46,847 nt of DNA from Streptococcus australis (GTDB lineage: Bacteria; Bacillota; Bacilli; Lactobacillales; Streptococcaceae). The stretch lies in contig NZ_RJPZ01000007.1 of NCBI RefSeq assembly GCF_003943615.1, positions 93,489-140,335 of the forward strand, read 5' to 3'. Below, piece by piece: positions 32,501 to 42,411 of the stretch. A program made the position numbers and the translations under genes. The first letter of the stretch is position 1. Every line of letters starts with the position of its first letter. The notes under the pieces were generated by a model that saw only the letters and a program-made list of their open reading frames with translations, did not search any database and had not been told where the DNA came from.

Positions 32501-33334
32501 GTGGGAATTCGTGTTTATAAACCAACAACAAACGGTCGCCGTAATATGACTTCTTTGGATTTCGCTGAAATCACAACAAGCACACCAGAGAAATCTTTGC
32601 TTGTTTCATTGAAGAGCAAAGCAGGTCGTAACAACAACGGACGTATCACAGTTCGTCACCAAGGTGGTGGACACAAACGTCATTACCGTTTGATCGACTT
32701 CAAACGTAACAAAGACAACGTTGAAGCAGTTGTAAAAACAATTGAGTACGATCCAAACCGTTCTGCAAACATCGCTTTGGTACACTACACTGACGGTGTG
32801 AAAGCTTACATCATCGCACCAAAAGGTCTTGAAGTTGGTCAACGTATCGTATCAGGTCCAGAAGCAGATATCAAAGTCGGAAACGCTCTTCCACTTGCTA
32901 ACATCCCAGTTGGTACTTTGATCCACAACATTGAGTTGAAACCAGGTCGTGGTGGAGAATTGGTCCGTGCTGCTGGAGCTTCTGCTCAAGTATTGGGTTC
33001 TGAAGGTAAATATGTTCTTGTTCGTCTTCAATCAGGCGAAGTTCGTATGATCCTTGGAACTTGCCGTGCTACAGTTGGTGTTGTCGGAAACGAACAACAT
33101 GGACTTGTAAACCTTGGTAAAGCTGGACGTAGCCGTTGGAAAGGTATCCGCCCAACAGTTCGTGGTTCTGTAATGAACCCTAACGATCACCCACACGGTG
33201 GTGGTGAAGGTAAAGCACCAGTTGGTCGTAAAGCGCCATCTACTCCATGGGGCAAACCTGCTCTTGGTCTTAAAACTCGTAACAAGAAAGCGAAATCTGA
33301 CAAACTTATCGTTCGTCGTCGCAACGAGAAATAA
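32501..33334 (+). CDS. rplB: 50S ribosomal protein L2
   Basis: 277 aa, GTG start with AAGGAGG upstream. [20 protein letters not shown]-terminal catalytic-centre region [23 protein letters not shown] with the conserved His for peptidyl transferase function. Primary 23S binder. Typical length. The spacer to rpsS (101 bp) is structured. Confidence 0.98.
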   Translation: MGIRVYKPTTNGRRNMTSLDFAEITTSTPEKSLLVSLKSKAGRNNNGRITVRHQGGGHKRHYRLIDFKRNKDNVEAVVKTIEYDPNRSANIALVHYTDGVKAYIIAPKGLEVGQRIVSGPEADIKVGNALPLANIPVGTLIHNIELKPGRGGELVRAAGASAQVLGSEGKYVLVRLQSGEVRMILGTCRATVGVVGNEQHGLVNLGKAGRSRWKGIRPTVRGSVMNPNDHPHGGGEGKAPVGRKAPSTPWGKPALGLKTRNKKAKSDKLIVRRRNEK

Positions 33335-33435
33335 TTTTAAACTAGCCGCTTAGCGCTAGATCATCCGCCAGCTCGGTAGCGCTCCTTATGAGCGCAAGCC
33401 GCTGTGGTACTATATTTAAAGGAGAAAATAATAAA
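33335..33435 (+). other. Structured spacer rplB-rpsS
   Basis: Contains a hairpin CGG-ta-GCGCTC-CTTAT-GAGCGC-aag-CCG (33374-33401) and short flanking complementary tracts. No T-run and no ORF. Possible processing or stability element within the operon. Confidence 0.5.
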
Positions 33436-33717
33436 ATGGGACGCAGTCTTAAAAAAGGACCTTTCGTCGATGAGCATTTGATGAAAAAAGTTGAAGCTCA
33501 AGCTAACGACGAAAAGAAAAAAGTTATCAAAACTTGGTCACGTCGTTCAACGATCTTCCCAAGTTTCATTGGTTACACTATCGCAGTTTATGATGGACGT
33601 AAACACGTACCAGTTTACATCCAAGAAGACATGGTAGGTCACAAGCTTGGTGAATTTGCACCAACTCGTACTTACAAAGGTCACGCTGCAGATGACAAGA
33701 AGACACGTAGAAAATAA
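33436..33717 (+). CDS. rpsS: 30S ribosomal protein S19
   Basis: 93 aa from ATG 33436 (SD AAAGGAG), [20 protein letters not shown]. The upstream in-frame codons belong to the spacer and lack an SD. Head protein of the 30S, forms a complex with S13. C-terminus [19 protein letters not shown] as in other streptococci. Confidence 0.98.
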
Positions 33718-33728
33718 GGAGAACATAA

Positions 33729-34073
33729 ATGGCAGAAATTACTTCAGCTAAAGCAATGGCTCGTACAGTGCGTGTTTCACCTCGTAAATCACGTCTTGTT
33801 CTTGACAACATCCGTGGTAAAAGCGTAGCCGATGCAGTAGCAATCTTGAAATTCACTCCAAACAAAGCAGCTGAAATCATCTTGAAAGTATTGAACTCAG
33901 CAGTAGCAAACGCTGAAAACAACTTTGGTTTGGAAAAAGCAAACTTGGTAGTATCTGAAGCATTCGCAAATGAAGGACCAACAATGAAACGTTTCCGTCC
34001 ACGTGCGAAAGGTTCAGCTTCGCCAATCAACAAACGCACAAGCCACATCACAGTGGTTGTGACAGAAAAATAA
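33729..34073 (+). CDS. rplV: 50S ribosomal protein L22
   Basis: 114 aa, [20 protein letters not shown]; the loop [19 protein letters not shown] lines the exit tunnel. Insertions or deletions here confer macrolide resistance; none is evident. SD AAGGAG at the end of rpsS. Twelve bp before rpsC. Confidence 0.98.
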   Translation: MAEITSAKAMARTVRVSPRKSRLVLDNIRGKSVADAVAILKFTPNKAAEIILKVLNSAVANAENNFGLEKANLVVSEAFANEGPTMKRFRPRAKGSASPINKRTSHITVVVTEK

Positions 34074-34085
34074 GGAGGTAACATC

Positions 34086-34739
34086 GTGGGTCAAAAAGTA
34101 CATCCAATTGGAATGCGTGTCGGCATCATCCGTGATTGGGATGCCAAATGGTATGCTGAAAAAGAATACGCGGATTACCTTCATGAAGATCTTGCAATCC
34201 GCAAATTTATTCAAAAAGAATTAGCTGACGCTGCGGTTTCTACTATCGAAATCGAACGTGCAGTAAACAAAGTTAACGTTTCACTTCACACTGCTAAACC
34301 AGGTATGGTTATCGGTAAAGGTGGAGCAAACGTCGATGCACTTCGTGCAGCTCTTAACAAATTGACAGGTAAACAAGTTCACATCAACATCATCGAGATC
34401 AAACGTCCTGACTTGGATGCTCACCTTGTTGGTGAAGGAATTGCTCGTCAATTGGAGCAACGTGTGGCTTTCCGTCGTGCTCAAAAACAAGCGATCCAAC
34501 GTACTATGCGCGCTGGAGCTAAAGGAATTAAAACTCAAGTATCAGGTCGTTTGAACGGTGCAGATATCGCCCGTGCTGAAGGATATTCTGAAGGTACAGT
34601 TCCACTCCACACACTTCGCGCAGACATCGATTACGCTTGGGAAGAAGCAGATACAACTTACGGTAAACTTGGTGTTAAAGTATGGATCTACCGTGGTGAA
34701 GTTCTTCCAGCTCGTAAAGACGCTAAAGGAGGTAAATAA
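34086..34739 (+). CDS. rpsC: 30S ribosomal protein S3
   Basis: 217 aa, GTG start with [29 protein letters not shown]. The KH domain with GMVIGKGG (residues about 70-77) binds mRNA at the entry channel; the second domain ends in [12 protein letters not shown]. Typical length. Confidence 0.98.
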   Translation: MGQKVHPIGMRVGIIRDWDAKWYAEKEYADYLHEDLAIRKFIQKELADAAVSTIEIERAVNKVNVSLHTAKPGMVIGKGGANVDALRAALNKLTGKQVHINIIEIKRPDLDAHLVGEGIARQLEQRVAFRRAQKQAIQRTMRAGAKGIKTQVSGRLNGADIARAEGYSEGTVPLHTLRADIDYAWEEADTTYGKLGVKVWIYRGEVLPARKDAKGGK

Positions 34740-34742
34740 CCA

Positions 34743-35156
34743 ATGTTAGTACCTAAACGTGTAAAACACCGTCGCGAATTCCGTGGTAAAATGCGCGGTG
34801 AAGCAAAAGGTGGAAAAGAAGTATCATTCGGTGAATACGGTCTTCAGGCTACAACTAGCCACTGGATCACTAACCGCCAAATCGAAGCTGCTCGTATTGC
34901 CATGACTCGTTACATGAAACGTGGTGGTAAGGTTTGGATCAAGATCTTCCCACACAAATCATACACCGCTAAAGCTATCGGGGTACGTATGGGATCTGGT
35001 AAAGGGGCACCTGAAGGTTGGGTAGCACCAGTTAAACGTGGTAAAGTAATGTTTGAAGTTGCTGGTGTATCTGAAGAGATCGCTCGTGAAGCGCTTCGTC
35101 TTGCAAGCCACAAATTGCCGGTTAAATGTAAATTCGTAAAACGTGAAGCAAAATAA
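34743..35156 (+). CDS. rplP: 50S ribosomal protein L16
   Basis: 137 aa, [20 protein letters not shown]; contacts the A-site tRNA elbow and the avilamycin/evernimicin site (Ile in KPVKFVR-like region). SD AAAGGAGG overlaps the rpsC end. Typical length. Confidence 0.98.
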   Translation: MLVPKRVKHRREFRGKMRGEAKGGKEVSFGEYGLQATTSHWITNRQIEAARIAMTRYMKRGGKVWIKIFPHKSYTAKAIGVRMGSGKGAPEGWVAPVKRGKVMFEVAGVSEEIAREALRLASHKLPVKCKFVKREAK

Positions 35157-35165
35157 GGAGAGGTC

Positions 35166-35372
35166 ATGAAACTTACAGAAGTAAAAGAATTTGTTAAAGA
35201 ACTTCGTGGTCTTTCTCAAGAAGAACTCGCGAAGCGTGAAAATGAATTGAAGAAAGAATTGTTTGAACTTCGTTTCCAAGCAGCTGCTGGTCAATTGGAA
35301 CAAACTGGGCGTTTGAAAGAAGTGAAAAAACAAATCGCTCGTATCAAAACTGTTCAATCAGAAGCTAAATAA
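35166..35372 (+). CDS. rpmC: 50S ribosomal protein L29
   Basis: 68 aa, all helical: [20 protein letters not shown] with [21 protein letters not shown]. Lies at the tunnel exit near L23. SD AAGGAGAG. Nine bp after rplP. Confidence 0.98.
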   Translation: MKLTEVKEFVKELRGLSQEELAKRENELKKELFELRFQAAAGQLEQTGRLKEVKKQIARIKTVQSEAK

Positions 35373-35395
35373 TAGACTAGGGAAGGAGAATTTCA

Positions 35396-35656
35396 ATGGA
35401 ACGCAATAATCGTAAAGTTCTTGTTGGACGCGTTGTGTCTGACAAAATGGACAAAACAATCACAGTTGTAGTTGAAACTAAACGTAACCACCCAGTCTAT
35501 GGTAAACGTATCAACTATTCTAAAAAATACAAAGCACATGATGAAAACAACGTTGCCAAAGAAGGCGATATCGTTCGTATCATGGAAACTCGTCCGCTTT
35601 CAGCTACAAAACGCTTCCGTCTTGTAGAAGTTGTTGAAGAAGCGGTCATCATCTAA
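35396..35656 (+). CDS. rpsQ: 30S ribosomal protein S17
   Basis: 86 aa, [22 protein letters not shown] fold, primary 16S binder at the base of the body. SD GGAAGGAG. Contains [20 protein letters not shown], the usual RNA-binding loop. Confidence 0.98.
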
Positions 35657-35681
35657 TCTGACCTGAAAGGAGAAAACTTAA

Positions 35682-36050
35682 ATGATTCAAACAGAAACTC
35701 GTTTGAAAGTTGCTGACAACAGTGGTGCACGCGAAATCTTGACCATCAAAGTTCTTGGTGGTTCAGGACGTAAATTCGCAGGTATCGGTGATGTCATCGT
35801 AGCATCTGTAAAACAAGCTACTCCTGGTGGTGCGGTTAAAAAAGGTGACGTTGTAAAAGCTGTTATCGTTCGTACTAAATCAGGTGCTCGTCGTAAAGAT
35901 GGTTCATACATCAAGTTCGACGAAAATGCTGCAGTGATTATCCGTGAAGACAAAACTCCTCGCGGAACTCGTATCTTTGGCCCAGTCGCTCGTGAATTGC
36001 GTGACGGTGGTTTCATGAAGATCGTATCACTTGCTCCAGAAGTACTTTAA
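35682..36050 (+). CDS. rplN: 50S ribosomal protein L14
   Basis: 122 aa, [20 protein letters not shown]; beta-barrel at the subunit interface, contacts L19 and silencing factor RsfS. SD AAAGGAG. Ends with the typical [10 protein letters not shown]. Confidence 0.98.
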   Translation: MIQTETRLKVADNSGAREILTIKVLGGSGRKFAGIGDVIVASVKQATPGGAVKKGDVVKAVIVRTKSGARRKDGSYIKFDENAAVIIREDKTPRGTRIFGPVARELRDGGFMKIVSLAPEVL

Positions 36051-36126
36051 TATAAAAATCACAAACACAGTCCCCTGGCTCTTTGGCCAGGGTGCCCATC
36101 GGGCGTAAGAATAAAAGGAGAATAAA
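36051..36126 (+). other. Structured spacer rplN-rplX
   Basis: Two GC-rich hairpins in tandem: CCCTGGC-tcttt-GGCCAGGG (about 36072-36092) and GCCC-atc-GGGC (about 36094-36104), then AAAAGGAG for rplX. No T-run. This is the point where spc operons begin in other bacteria. Confidence 0.5.
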
Positions 36127-36432
36127 ATGTTTGTAAAAACTGGCGACAAAGTTCGTGTAATTGCTGGTAAAGACAAAGGTGTTGAAGCTAAAGTCGTTGC
36201 TGCTCTTCCAAAAGTAAATAAAGTTGTTGTTGAGGGTGTAAACCTTGTTAAGAAACACCAACGTCCAAATAACGAAAACCCTCAAGGTGCTATCATCGAA
36301 AAAGAAGCTCCAATCCATGTATCAAACGTTCAAGTCTTGGACAAGAACGGTGTTGCTGGACGTGTTGGCTACAAATTCGTAGACGGCAAAAAAGTTCGTT
36401 ATAACAAAAAATCAGGCGAAGTGCTTGACTAA
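36127..36432 (+). CDS. rplX: 50S ribosomal protein L24
   Basis: 101 aa, [23 protein letters not shown] motif near the N-terminus ([10 protein letters not shown]). One of the two assembly-initiating proteins of 50S. SD AAAAGGAG. Start of the spc part of the cluster. Confidence 0.98.
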   Translation: MFVKTGDKVRVIAGKDKGVEAKVVAALPKVNKVVVEGVNLVKKHQRPNNENPQGAIIEKEAPIHVSNVQVLDKNGVAGRVGYKFVDGKKVRYNKKSGEVLD

Positions 36433-36455
36433 TCACGAAGGAAAGGAGAAGTATA

Positions 36456-36998
36456 ATGGCTAATCGTTTAAAAGAAAAATACCTTAATGAAGTAGTTCCA
36501 GCTTTGACTGAACAATTTAACTACTCATCAGTTATGGCAGTGCCAAAAGTTGATAAGATCGTTTTGAACATGGGTGTTGGAGACGCTGTTTCTAACGCTA
36601 AAAACCTTGAGAAAGCTGCTGAAGAATTGGCATTGATCTCAGGTCAAAAACCACTTATCACAAAAGCTAAAAAATCAATCGCCGGCTTCCGTCTTCGTGA
36701 AGGTGTAGCGATCGGTGCGAAAGTAACTCTTCGTGGCGAACGTATGTACGAATTCTTGGACAAATTGGTTTCAGTTTCACTTCCACGTGTTCGTGACTTC
36801 CATGGTGTTCCAACAAAATCATTTGACGGACGCGGAAACTACACACTTGGTGTGAAAGAGCAATTGATCTTCCCAGAAATCAACTTTGATGATGTTGATA
36901 AAACTCGAGGTTTGGATATCGTAATCGTAACTACTGCGAACACAGACGAAGAATCGCGTGCATTGCTTACTGGCCTTGGTATGCCGTTTGCAAAATAA
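36456..36998 (+). CDS. rplE: 50S ribosomal protein L5
   Basis: 180 aa, [20 protein letters not shown]; binds 5S rRNA and the P-site tRNA elbow through its loop ([21 protein letters not shown]). SD GAAAGGAG. Typical length. Confidence 0.98.
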   Translation: MANRLKEKYLNEVVPALTEQFNYSSVMAVPKVDKIVLNMGVGDAVSNAKNLEKAAEELALISGQKPLITKAKKSIAGFRLREGVAIGAKVTLRGERMYEFLDKLVSVSLPRVRDFHGVPTKSFDGRGNYTLGVKEQLIFPEINFDDVDKTRGLDIVIVTTANTDEESRALLTGLGMPFAK

Positions 36999-37015
36999 TA
37001 TAGGAGGTAAAACTA

Positions 37016-37201
37016 ATGGCTAAAAAATCTATGATTGCTAAGAACAAACGCCCAGCGAAGTTCTCTACTCAAGCATACACTCGCTGTGAACGTTGTGGAC
37101 GTCCACACTCAGTTTACCGCAAGTTTAAACTTTGCCGTGTTTGCTTCCGTGAATTGGCATACAAAGGACAAATTCCTGGTGTCACTAAAGCATCTTGGTA
37201 A
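37016..37201 (+). CDS. rpsN: 30S ribosomal protein S14, zinc-binding type
   Basis: 61 aa with CERC...CRVC (two CxxC zinc ligands), the short C+ form (type Z). Bacteria often keep a zinc-free paralogue elsewhere for zinc limitation; none is in the window. SD AGGAGG. Followed by the first of the two paralogous structured RNAs. Confidence 0.98.
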   Translation: MAKKSMIAKNKRPAKFSTQAYTRCERCGRPHSVYRKFKLCRVCFRELAYKGQIPGVTKASW

Positions 37202-37202
37202 T

Positions 37203-37305
37203 TCTAGCTTTCAATTCCGTCGTGAATCGTCGTTATCTGCTTTTGCCTAACTCGAATTATGCCTGCAAGCAGATGCCTAGACTCACTTAGGAATTGAAAC
37301 CTAGA
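37203..37305 (+). ncRNA. Paralogous structured RNA, copy 1 (rpsN-rpsH spacer)
   Basis: 103-nt element: outer 16-nt arms (37203-37218 and 37290-37305, one C-C mismatch), GTGA/TCAC (37222-37225, 37283-37286), inner stem ATCTGCTT/AAGCAGAT (37235-37242, 37267-37274), loop TTGCCTAAC...TTATGCCTGC. It is about 78% identical by hand count to copy 2 at 37783-37886; stem differences are mostly compensatory. No T-run, so not a simple terminator. I know no name for it. Confidence 0.7.
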
Positions 37306-37381
37306 AACATATTCTGAGCCTAGCTCAATCATTAACTAGCAAGTGAAAATTTCAAACTACTAGTAAGAGGAGAAATATAAA

Positions 37382-37780
37382 ATGGTTATGACTGACCCAA
37401 TCGCAGACTTCCTAACTCGTATTCGTAACGCTAACCAAGCAAAACACGAAGTACTTGAAGTACCTGCATCAAACATTAAAAAAGGGATTGCTGAAATCCT
37501 TAAGCGCGAAGGTTTTGTAAAAAACGTTGAAATCATCGAAGATGACAAACAAGGAATCATCCGCGTGTTCTTGAAATACGGAGCAAACGGTGAAAAAGTT
37601 ATCACAAACTTGAAACGTGTTTCTAAACCAGGTTTGCGTGTTTACAAAAAACGTGAAGATCTTCCAAAAGTTCTTAACGGACTTGGAATTGCTATCCTTT
37701 CAACTTCTGAAGGTTTGCTTACTGATAAAGAAGCACGCCAAAAGAACGTTGGTGGGGAAGTTATCGCTTACGTTTGGTAA
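37382..37780 (+). CDS. rpsH: 30S ribosomal protein S8
   Basis: 132 aa, [21 protein letters not shown]-terminal [21 protein letters not shown] is the 16S helix 21-binding part. In E. coli S8 represses the spc operon at the L5 region; here rpsH is flanked on both sides by paralogous structured RNAs. SD GAGGAG. Confidence 0.98.
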   Translation: MVMTDPIADFLTRIRNANQAKHEVLEVPASNIKKGIAEILKREGFVKNVEIIEDDKQGIIRVFLKYGANGEKVITNLKRVSKPGLRVYKKREDLPKVLNGLGIAILSTSEGLLTDKEARQKNVGGEVIAYVW

Positions 37781-37782
37781 TA

Positions 37783-37886
37783 TTTAGCTCCCAATTTCGT
37801 TGTGACTCTTCGTTATCGTCTCTTGCCTAACCCAAAGTTATGCCTGCGAGACGATGTCTCGATTCACTTTGAAATTGAGACCTAAA
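37783..37886 (+). ncRNA. Paralogous structured RNA, copy 2 (rpsH-rplF spacer)
   Basis: 104-nt partner of copy 1. Outer arms 37783-37798 and 37871-37886, with the same C-C mismatch position, GTGA/TCAC (37802-37805, 37864-37867) and inner stem ATCGTCTC/GAGACGAT (37815-37822, 37848-37855). The loop TTGCCTAACCCAAAGTTATG is nearly the same. It is followed by ~80 nt with a small AGGCCTTCAAAGGCCT-like hairpin and the rplF SD. Confidence 0.7.
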
Positions 37887-37968
37887 CATTAACTTTTAAA
37901 TCAAAAAGATTTAAACCCCGTGAAAACTGGCCTTCAAAGGCCTGACAATTTAACAGGAGAATAAAAAC

Positions 37969-38505
37969 ATGTCACGTATTGGTAATAAAGTTATCGTGTT
38001 GCCTGCTGGTGTTGAACTCACTAACAAGGACAACGTTGTAACTGTAAAAGGACCTAAAGGAGAACTTACTCGTGAGTTCTCAAAAGATATTGAAATCCGT
38101 GTGGAAGGTAACGAAGTAACTCTTCACCGTCCAAACGATTCAAAAGAAATGAAAACTATCCACGGAACTACTCGTGCCCTTTTGAACAACATGGTTGTTG
38201 GTGTATCAGAAGGATTCAAGAAGGAACTTGAAATGCGCGGGGTTGGTTACCGTGCACAACTTCAAGGATCAAAACTTGTCTTGGCTGTTGGTAAATCTCA
38301 CCCAGACGAAGTTGAAGCTCCAGAAGGAATTACTTTTGAACTTCCAAACCCAACGACTATCGTTATCAGCGGAATTTCAAAAGAAGTAGTTGGTCAAACA
38401 GCTGCTTACGTACGTAGCCTTCGTTCACCAGAGCCTTACAAAGGTAAAGGGATCCGTTACGTTGGTGAATTCGTTCGCCGTAAAGAAGGTAAAACAGGTA
38501 AATAA
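37969..38505 (+). CDS. rplF: 50S ribosomal protein L6
   Basis: 178 aa, [20 protein letters not shown]; two similar domains, ends [20 protein letters not shown], near the GTPase centre. SD AACAGGAG. Preceded by structured RNA copy 2. Confidence 0.98.
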   Translation: MSRIGNKVIVLPAGVELTNKDNVVTVKGPKGELTREFSKDIEIRVEGNEVTLHRPNDSKEMKTIHGTTRALLNNMVVGVSEGFKKELEMRGVGYRAQLQGSKLVLAVGKSHPDEVEAPEGITFELPNPTTIVISGISKEVVGQTAAYVRSLRSPEPYKGKGIRYVGEFVRRKEGKTGK

Positions 38506-38588
38506 TGTTGAGTGGTTGTTTATCAACCACCCACCTATTTTCCAACTCAGTGCTTAGCACATGATTTTAAAATTAAGAGGTGAAAATT
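38506..38588 (+). other. Structured spacer rplF-rplR
   Basis: Hairpin GTGGTTG-TTTAT-CAACCAC (38512-38530) starts 7 bases after the rplF stop; TGAGT (38509-38513) can instead pair with ACTCA (38545-38549), so two folds compete. No T-run. Confidence 0.5.
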
Positions 38589-38945
38589 GTGATTTCGAAA
38601 CCAGATAAAAATAAAATCCGTCAAAAACGCCACCGTCGCGTCCGCGGAAAACTCTCTGGAACTGCTGATCGCCCACGTTTGAACGTATTCCGTTCTAATA
38701 CAGGCATCTACGCTCAAGTAATTGATGACGTAGCGGGTGTAACGCTCGCAAGCGCTTCAACTCTTGACAAAGAAGTTTCAAAAGGAACTAAAACTGAACA
38801 AGCCGTTGTTGTCGGCAAACTTGTTGCTGAACGTGCAGTTGCTAAAGGTATTTCTGAAGTGGTGTTCGACCGCGGTGGATATCTATATCACGGACGTGTT
38901 AAAGCTTTGGCTGATGCAGCTCGTGAAAACGGATTGAAATTCTAA
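38589..38945 (+). CDS. rplR: 50S ribosomal protein L18
   Basis: 118 aa from GTG 38589 (SD AGAGGTG), [20 protein letters not shown]; an upstream in-frame GTG overlaps the SD and is unlikely. Binds 5S rRNA with L5. Typical length. Confidence 0.97.
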   Translation: MISKPDKNKIRQKRHRRVRGKLSGTADRPRLNVFRSNTGIYAQVIDDVAGVTLASASTLDKEVSKGTKTEQAVVVGKLVAERAVAKGISEVVFDRGGYLYHGRVKALADAARENGLKF

Positions 38946-38962
38946 TAGGAGGACACTAGAAA

Positions 38963-39457
38963 ATGGCATTTAAAGACAATGCAGTTGAACTTGAAGAACG
39001 TGTAGTTGCCATCAACCGTGTTACAAAAGTTGTTAAAGGTGGACGTCGTCTTCGCTTTGCAGCTCTTGTAGTTGTTGGTGACCGTAACGGACGTGTTGGT
39101 TTTGGTACAGGTAAAGCTCAAGAAGTACCAGAAGCAATCCGTAAAGCAGTAGAAGATGCTAAGAAAAACTTGATTGAAGTTCCTATGGTTGGAACAACAA
39201 TTCCACACGAAGTAACATCAGTATTTGGTGGAGCTCGTGTATTGTTGAAACCAGCTATCGAAGGGGCTGGGGTTGCTGCAGGTGGTGCAGTTCGTGCCGT
39301 TGTCGAATTGGCAGGTATTGCAGATGTAACATCTAAATCACTTGGATCAAACACTCCAATCAACATTGTTCGTGCAACAGTGGAAGGTTTAGCTCAATTG
39401 AAACGCGCTGAAGAAGTTGCTGCCCTTCGTGGTATTTCAGTTTCTGACTTGGCTTAA
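38963..39457 (+). CDS. rpsE: 30S ribosomal protein S5
   Basis: 164 aa, [20 protein letters not shown]; dsRNA-binding-like N-domain; the loop [16 protein letters not shown] is the spectinomycin-site neighbourhood (Lys and Gly-Gly wild type). SD AGGAGG. Typical length. Confidence 0.98.
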   Translation: MAFKDNAVELEERVVAINRVTKVVKGGRRLRFAALVVVGDRNGRVGFGTGKAQEVPEAIRKAVEDAKKNLIEVPMVGTTIPHEVTSVFGGARVLLKPAIEGAGVAAGGAVRAVVELAGIADVTSKSLGSNTPINIVRATVEGLAQLKRAEEVAALRGISVSDLA

Positions 39458-39471
39458 GAAAGGAGATTCAA

Positions 39472-39654
39472 ATGGCTCAAATTAAAATTACTTTGACTAA
39501 GTCTCCAATCGGACGCATCCCGTCACAACGTAAAACTGTTGTAGCACTTGGACTTGGCAAATTGAACAGCTCTGTTATTAAAGAAGATAACCCAGCAGTA
39601 CGTGGAATGATCACTGCAGTATCTCACTTGGTAACAGTTGAAGAAGTAAAATAA
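39472..39654 (+). CDS. rpmD: 50S ribosomal protein L30
   Basis: 60 aa, [20 protein letters not shown]; the usual short bacterial form. SD AAAGGAG. Followed by a long structured spacer. Confidence 0.98.
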   Translation: MAQIKITLTKSPIGRIPSQRKTVVALGLGKLNSSVIKEDNPAVRGMITAVSHLVTVEEVK

Positions 39655-39799
39655 TCTATTTATAATAGAACAAGGTTTTCAGGGGTATGGGAGATTTCTC
39701 ATCCCCTAAAACTAAATATAAGTATAGGCGAGTTTGTAGTCAGGACACCTTTTCCTGATTGCATGCGTTAGCAATTTACAAAAGAGGAGAAATTAAATA
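39655..39799 (+). other. Structured spacer rpmD-rplO
   Basis: Two hairpins: GTTTT-c-AGGGG ... CCCCT-AAAAC (39675-39712, inner GAG/CTC) and AGTCAGGA/TCCTGATT (39738-39760), then TTGC/GCAA (39759-39774) before the rplO SD AGAGGAG. No T-run and no ORF. Confidence 0.5.
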
Positions 39800-40240
39800 A
39801 TGAAACTTCATGAATTACAACCTGCTGCAGGTTCACGTAAAGTCCGCAACCGTGTTGGTCGTGGTACTTCATCTGGTAATGGTAAAACTTCTGGCCGTGG
39901 TCAAAAAGGTCAAAAAGCTCGTAGCGGTGGCGGAGTACGTCTTGGTTTTGAAGGTGGACAAACTCCATTGTTCCGTCGTCTTCCAAAACGTGGATTTACA
40001 AACATCAACGCTAAAGAATATGCTATTGTAAACCTTGATCAGTTGAACGTCTTCGAAGATGGTGCTGAAGTAACACCAGTAGTACTTGTAGAAGCAGGTA
40101 TTGTAAAGGCTGAAAAATCAGGAATTAAAATTCTTGGTAACGGAGAATTGACTAAAAAATTGTCTGTTAAGGCAGCTAAATTCTCTAAATCAGCTGAAGA
40201 AGCTATCACTGCTAAAGGTGGTTCAGTAGAAGTCATCTAA
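39800..40240 (+). CDS. rplO: 50S ribosomal protein L15
   Basis: 146 aa, [20 protein letters not shown] with a glycine-rich RNA-binding N-terminus ([20 protein letters not shown]). Assembly protein of 50S. SD AGAGGAG. Twelve bp before secY. Confidence 0.98.
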   Translation: MKLHELQPAAGSRKVRNRVGRGTSSGNGKTSGRGQKGQKARSGGGVRLGFEGGQTPLFRRLPKRGFTNINAKEYAIVNLDQLNVFEDGAEVTPVVLVEAGIVKAEKSGIKILGNGELTKKLSVKAAKFSKSAEEAITAKGGSVEVI

Positions 40241-40252
40241 GAGGGGTGACCT

Positions 40253-41560
40253 ATGTTCTTTAAATTATTAAAAGATGCATTTAAGGTAAAACAAGTAAGA
40301 TCAAAAATTTTATTTACCATTTTTATCATACTTGTTTTTCGAATCGGAACCACGATTACGGTTCCTGGTGTGAATGCGAAAATCCTTAACAACTTACAAG
40401 ATGTTTCCTTCTTGAATATGATGAGCTTGGTGTCAGGGAATGCCATGAGAAACTTCTCTGTCTTTGCCCTAGGGGTGAGTCCTTACATCACAGCTTCCAT
40501 CGTTGTTCAGCTCCTTCAAATGGATTTACTTCCGAAATTTGTTGAGTGGGGGAAACAAGGAGAAGTTGGACGGAGAAAGTTGAATCAGGCGACACGTTAT
40601 ATTGCCTTGGTTCTAGCTTTCGTTCAATCCATTGGAATTACAGCTACTTTCCACACCTTGTCACAAGCTAAATTAGTAGCAACACCTAACGTTGAAACCT
40701 ACATCTTAATTGGTGCAATTTTAACAACAGGTTCGATGATTGTCACTTGGCTTGGAGAACAAATCTCTGATAAAGGATACGGGAATGGTGTTTCTATGAT
40801 TATCTTTGCGGGGATTGTTTCTTCAATTCCGGAGATGATCAAAGGGGTTTATGAAGATTCATTTGTAAACGTTCGTCACGGACAATTGAATAATTCACTA
40901 ATTTTCGTAGGTGTGTTAATCTTAGCGGTATTAGTGATTATCTACTTCACAACCTTTGTGGAACAAGCTCAGTATAAAATTCCAATTCAATACACAAAGA
41001 TTGCACAAGGAGCACCATCTAGCTCATATCTTCCATTGAAGGTAAACCCAGCTGGAGTTATTCCTGTCATCTTTGCTAGTTCGATCACGGCTGCACCGGC
41101 AGCAATTTTCCAGGTCATTAGTGCCATGGGTTACAATGCTGGATGGGTTCGAACAGCACAATCTATGTTAGCAACCAATACACCTACTGGTGTAGCAATG
41201 TATGCTTTGCTAATCATTTTGTTTACGTTCTTCTACACATTTGTACAGATTAACCCAGAGAAAACTGCGGAAAATCTACAAAAGAGTGGTGCCTACATTC
41301 CAGGTGTGCGTCCTGGTAAGGGAACTGAAGACTACATGTCACGTCTTCTTAGACGATTGGCTACGGTTGGTTCTCTATTCCTTGGATTCATCACCATTAT
41401 TCCAATCCTTGCTCGGGATATCTTTGGTCTGACAGATACAGTTGCTCTCGGAGGAACTAGTCTCTTGATCATTATCTCGACTGGTATTGAAGGAATGAAA
41501 CAATTAGAAGGTTACTTATTGAAACGCAAATACATTGGTTTCATGGATACAACAGAATAG
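40253..41560 (+). CDS. secY: Protein translocase subunit SecY
   Basis: 435 aa, ten transmembrane helices; membrane channel of the Sec system. Signatures: the plug region VSFLNMMSLVSG, the YITASIVVQLLQ helix and the C5 loop GVRPGKGTEDYMSRLLRRL. SD AGAGGGGTG. Classical SecY position between rplO and adk. Confidence 0.98.
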   Translation: MFFKLLKDAFKVKQVRSKILFTIFIILVFRIGTTITVPGVNAKILNNLQDVSFLNMMSLVSGNAMRNFSVFALGVSPYITASIVVQLLQMDLLPKFVEWGKQGEVGRRKLNQATRYIALVLAFVQSIGITATFHTLSQAKLVATPNVETYILIGAILTTGSMIVTWLGEQISDKGYGNGVSMIIFAGIVSSIPEMIKGVYEDSFVNVRHGQLNNSLIFVGVLILAVLVIIYFTTFVEQAQYKIPIQYTKIAQGAPSSSYLPLKVNPAGVIPVIFASSITAAPAAIFQVISAMGYNAGWVRTAQSMLATNTPTGVAMYALLIILFTFFYTFVQINPEKTAENLQKSGAYIPGVRPGKGTEDYMSRLLRRLATVGSLFLGFITIIPILARDIFGLTDTVALGGTSLLIIISTGIEGMKQLEGYLLKRKYIGFMDTTE

Positions 41561-41564
41561 AATT

Positions 41565-41640
41565 AGGTTGACATTGTCAACCTTCTATTTTGTTTTTGAA
41601 TAAGTTTGTTAAATTGTAACAGGCTTATTTAAAAACAAAA
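41565..41640 (+). terminator. Double hairpin between secY and adk
   Basis: Hairpin 1: AGGTTGAC-att-GTCAACCT (41565-41583), followed by a T-rich tract TCTATTTTGTTTTT. That tract is the left arm (41588-41604) of a 17-bp hairpin 2 whose right arm is 41624-41640 (one G-U). Hairpin 1 with its T-tract looks like an intrinsic terminator; hairpin 2 could sequester the T-tract and permit readthrough. Confidence 0.6.
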
Positions 41641-41656
41641 TAAGGAGCAAATGATT

Positions 41657-42295
41657 ATGAATTTATTAATCATGGGATTGCCTGGAGCAGGTAAGGGGAC
41701 ACAAGCCGCTAAAATTGTAGAACAATTTCAAGTTGCACATATCTCAACAGGGGATATGTTCCGTGCTGCAATGGCCAATCAAACCGAAATGGGTGTCTTG
41801 GCAAAATCATTCATTGATAAAGGTGAATTGGTGCCGGATGATGTAACAAACGGGATTGTAAAAGAACGTTTGGCTCAAGACGATATTAAGGAAAAAGGAT
41901 TCCTCTTGGATGGTTTCCCTCGTACGATTGAACAAGCACATGCTTTGGATCAAATTTTGGTTGACCTTGGTTTGGAGCTTGAGGGTGTAATCAACATCGA
42001 AGTGGATCCATCTTGCCTTCTTGAACGCTTGAGTGGTCGTATTATTCACCGCGAAACAGGTGAAACCTACCATAAAGTATTCAACCCACCAGTTGATTAC
42101 AAGGAAGAAGACTATTACCAACGTGAGGACGACAAACCAGAAACGGTTAAACGCCGCTTGGATGTGAATATTGCTCAAGGTGAGCCAATTCTTGCTCATT
42201 ATCGTGCAAAAGGATTAGTCCATGATATCGAAGGAAACCAAGACATTAACGACGTATTTAAGGATATCCAAAAAGTCTTGGAGAATTTGAAATAA
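41657..42295 (+). CDS. adk: Adenylate kinase
   Basis: 212 aa, [21 protein letters not shown]-loop [10 protein letters not shown] (residues 7-16), LID region with [19 protein letters not shown] (zinc Cys absent). It keeps ATP/ADP/AMP in balance. I use ATG 41657; the ATG at 41651 is only three bases after GGAG, too close, and 212 aa is the family norm. Confidence 0.96.
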   Translation: MNLLIMGLPGAGKGTQAAKIVEQFQVAHISTGDMFRAAMANQTEMGVLAKSFIDKGELVPDDVTNGIVKERLAQDDIKEKGFLLDGFPRTIEQAHALDQILVDLGLELEGVINIEVDPSCLLERLSGRIIHRETGETYHKVFNPPVDYKEEDYYQREDDKPETVKRRLDVNIAQGEPILAHYRAKGLVHDIEGNQDINDVFKDIQKVLENLK

Positions 42296-42310
42296 AAACG
42301 TTTTAGTCAC

Positions 42311-42339
42311 TTGCAATAATTGACAACAAGTGATACAAT
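42311..42339 (+). promoter_or_regulatory. Internal promoter for the infA-rplQ part
   Basis: TTGCAA (42311-42316), 17 bp, TACAAT (42334-42339). It precedes infA by ~70 bp; a hairpin CCTCTG-tgct-CAGAGG (42366-42381) is in the leader. This would give IF1, L36, S13, S11, RpoA and L17 a separate transcript. Confidence 0.65.
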
Positions 42340-42411
42340 GAATTAGTCTGACTTATAATTGTTACCTCTGTGCTCAGAGGAATGAATCGAAATTTATGGA
42401 GGTACTTTTGC

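Noticed and set aside
31564..34073. Target-site macrolide resistance in L4 or L22
   Set aside because: The tunnel loops look wild type ([10 protein letters not shown] in L4, [13 protein letters not shown] in L22); mef(E)/msr(D) already explain resistance.
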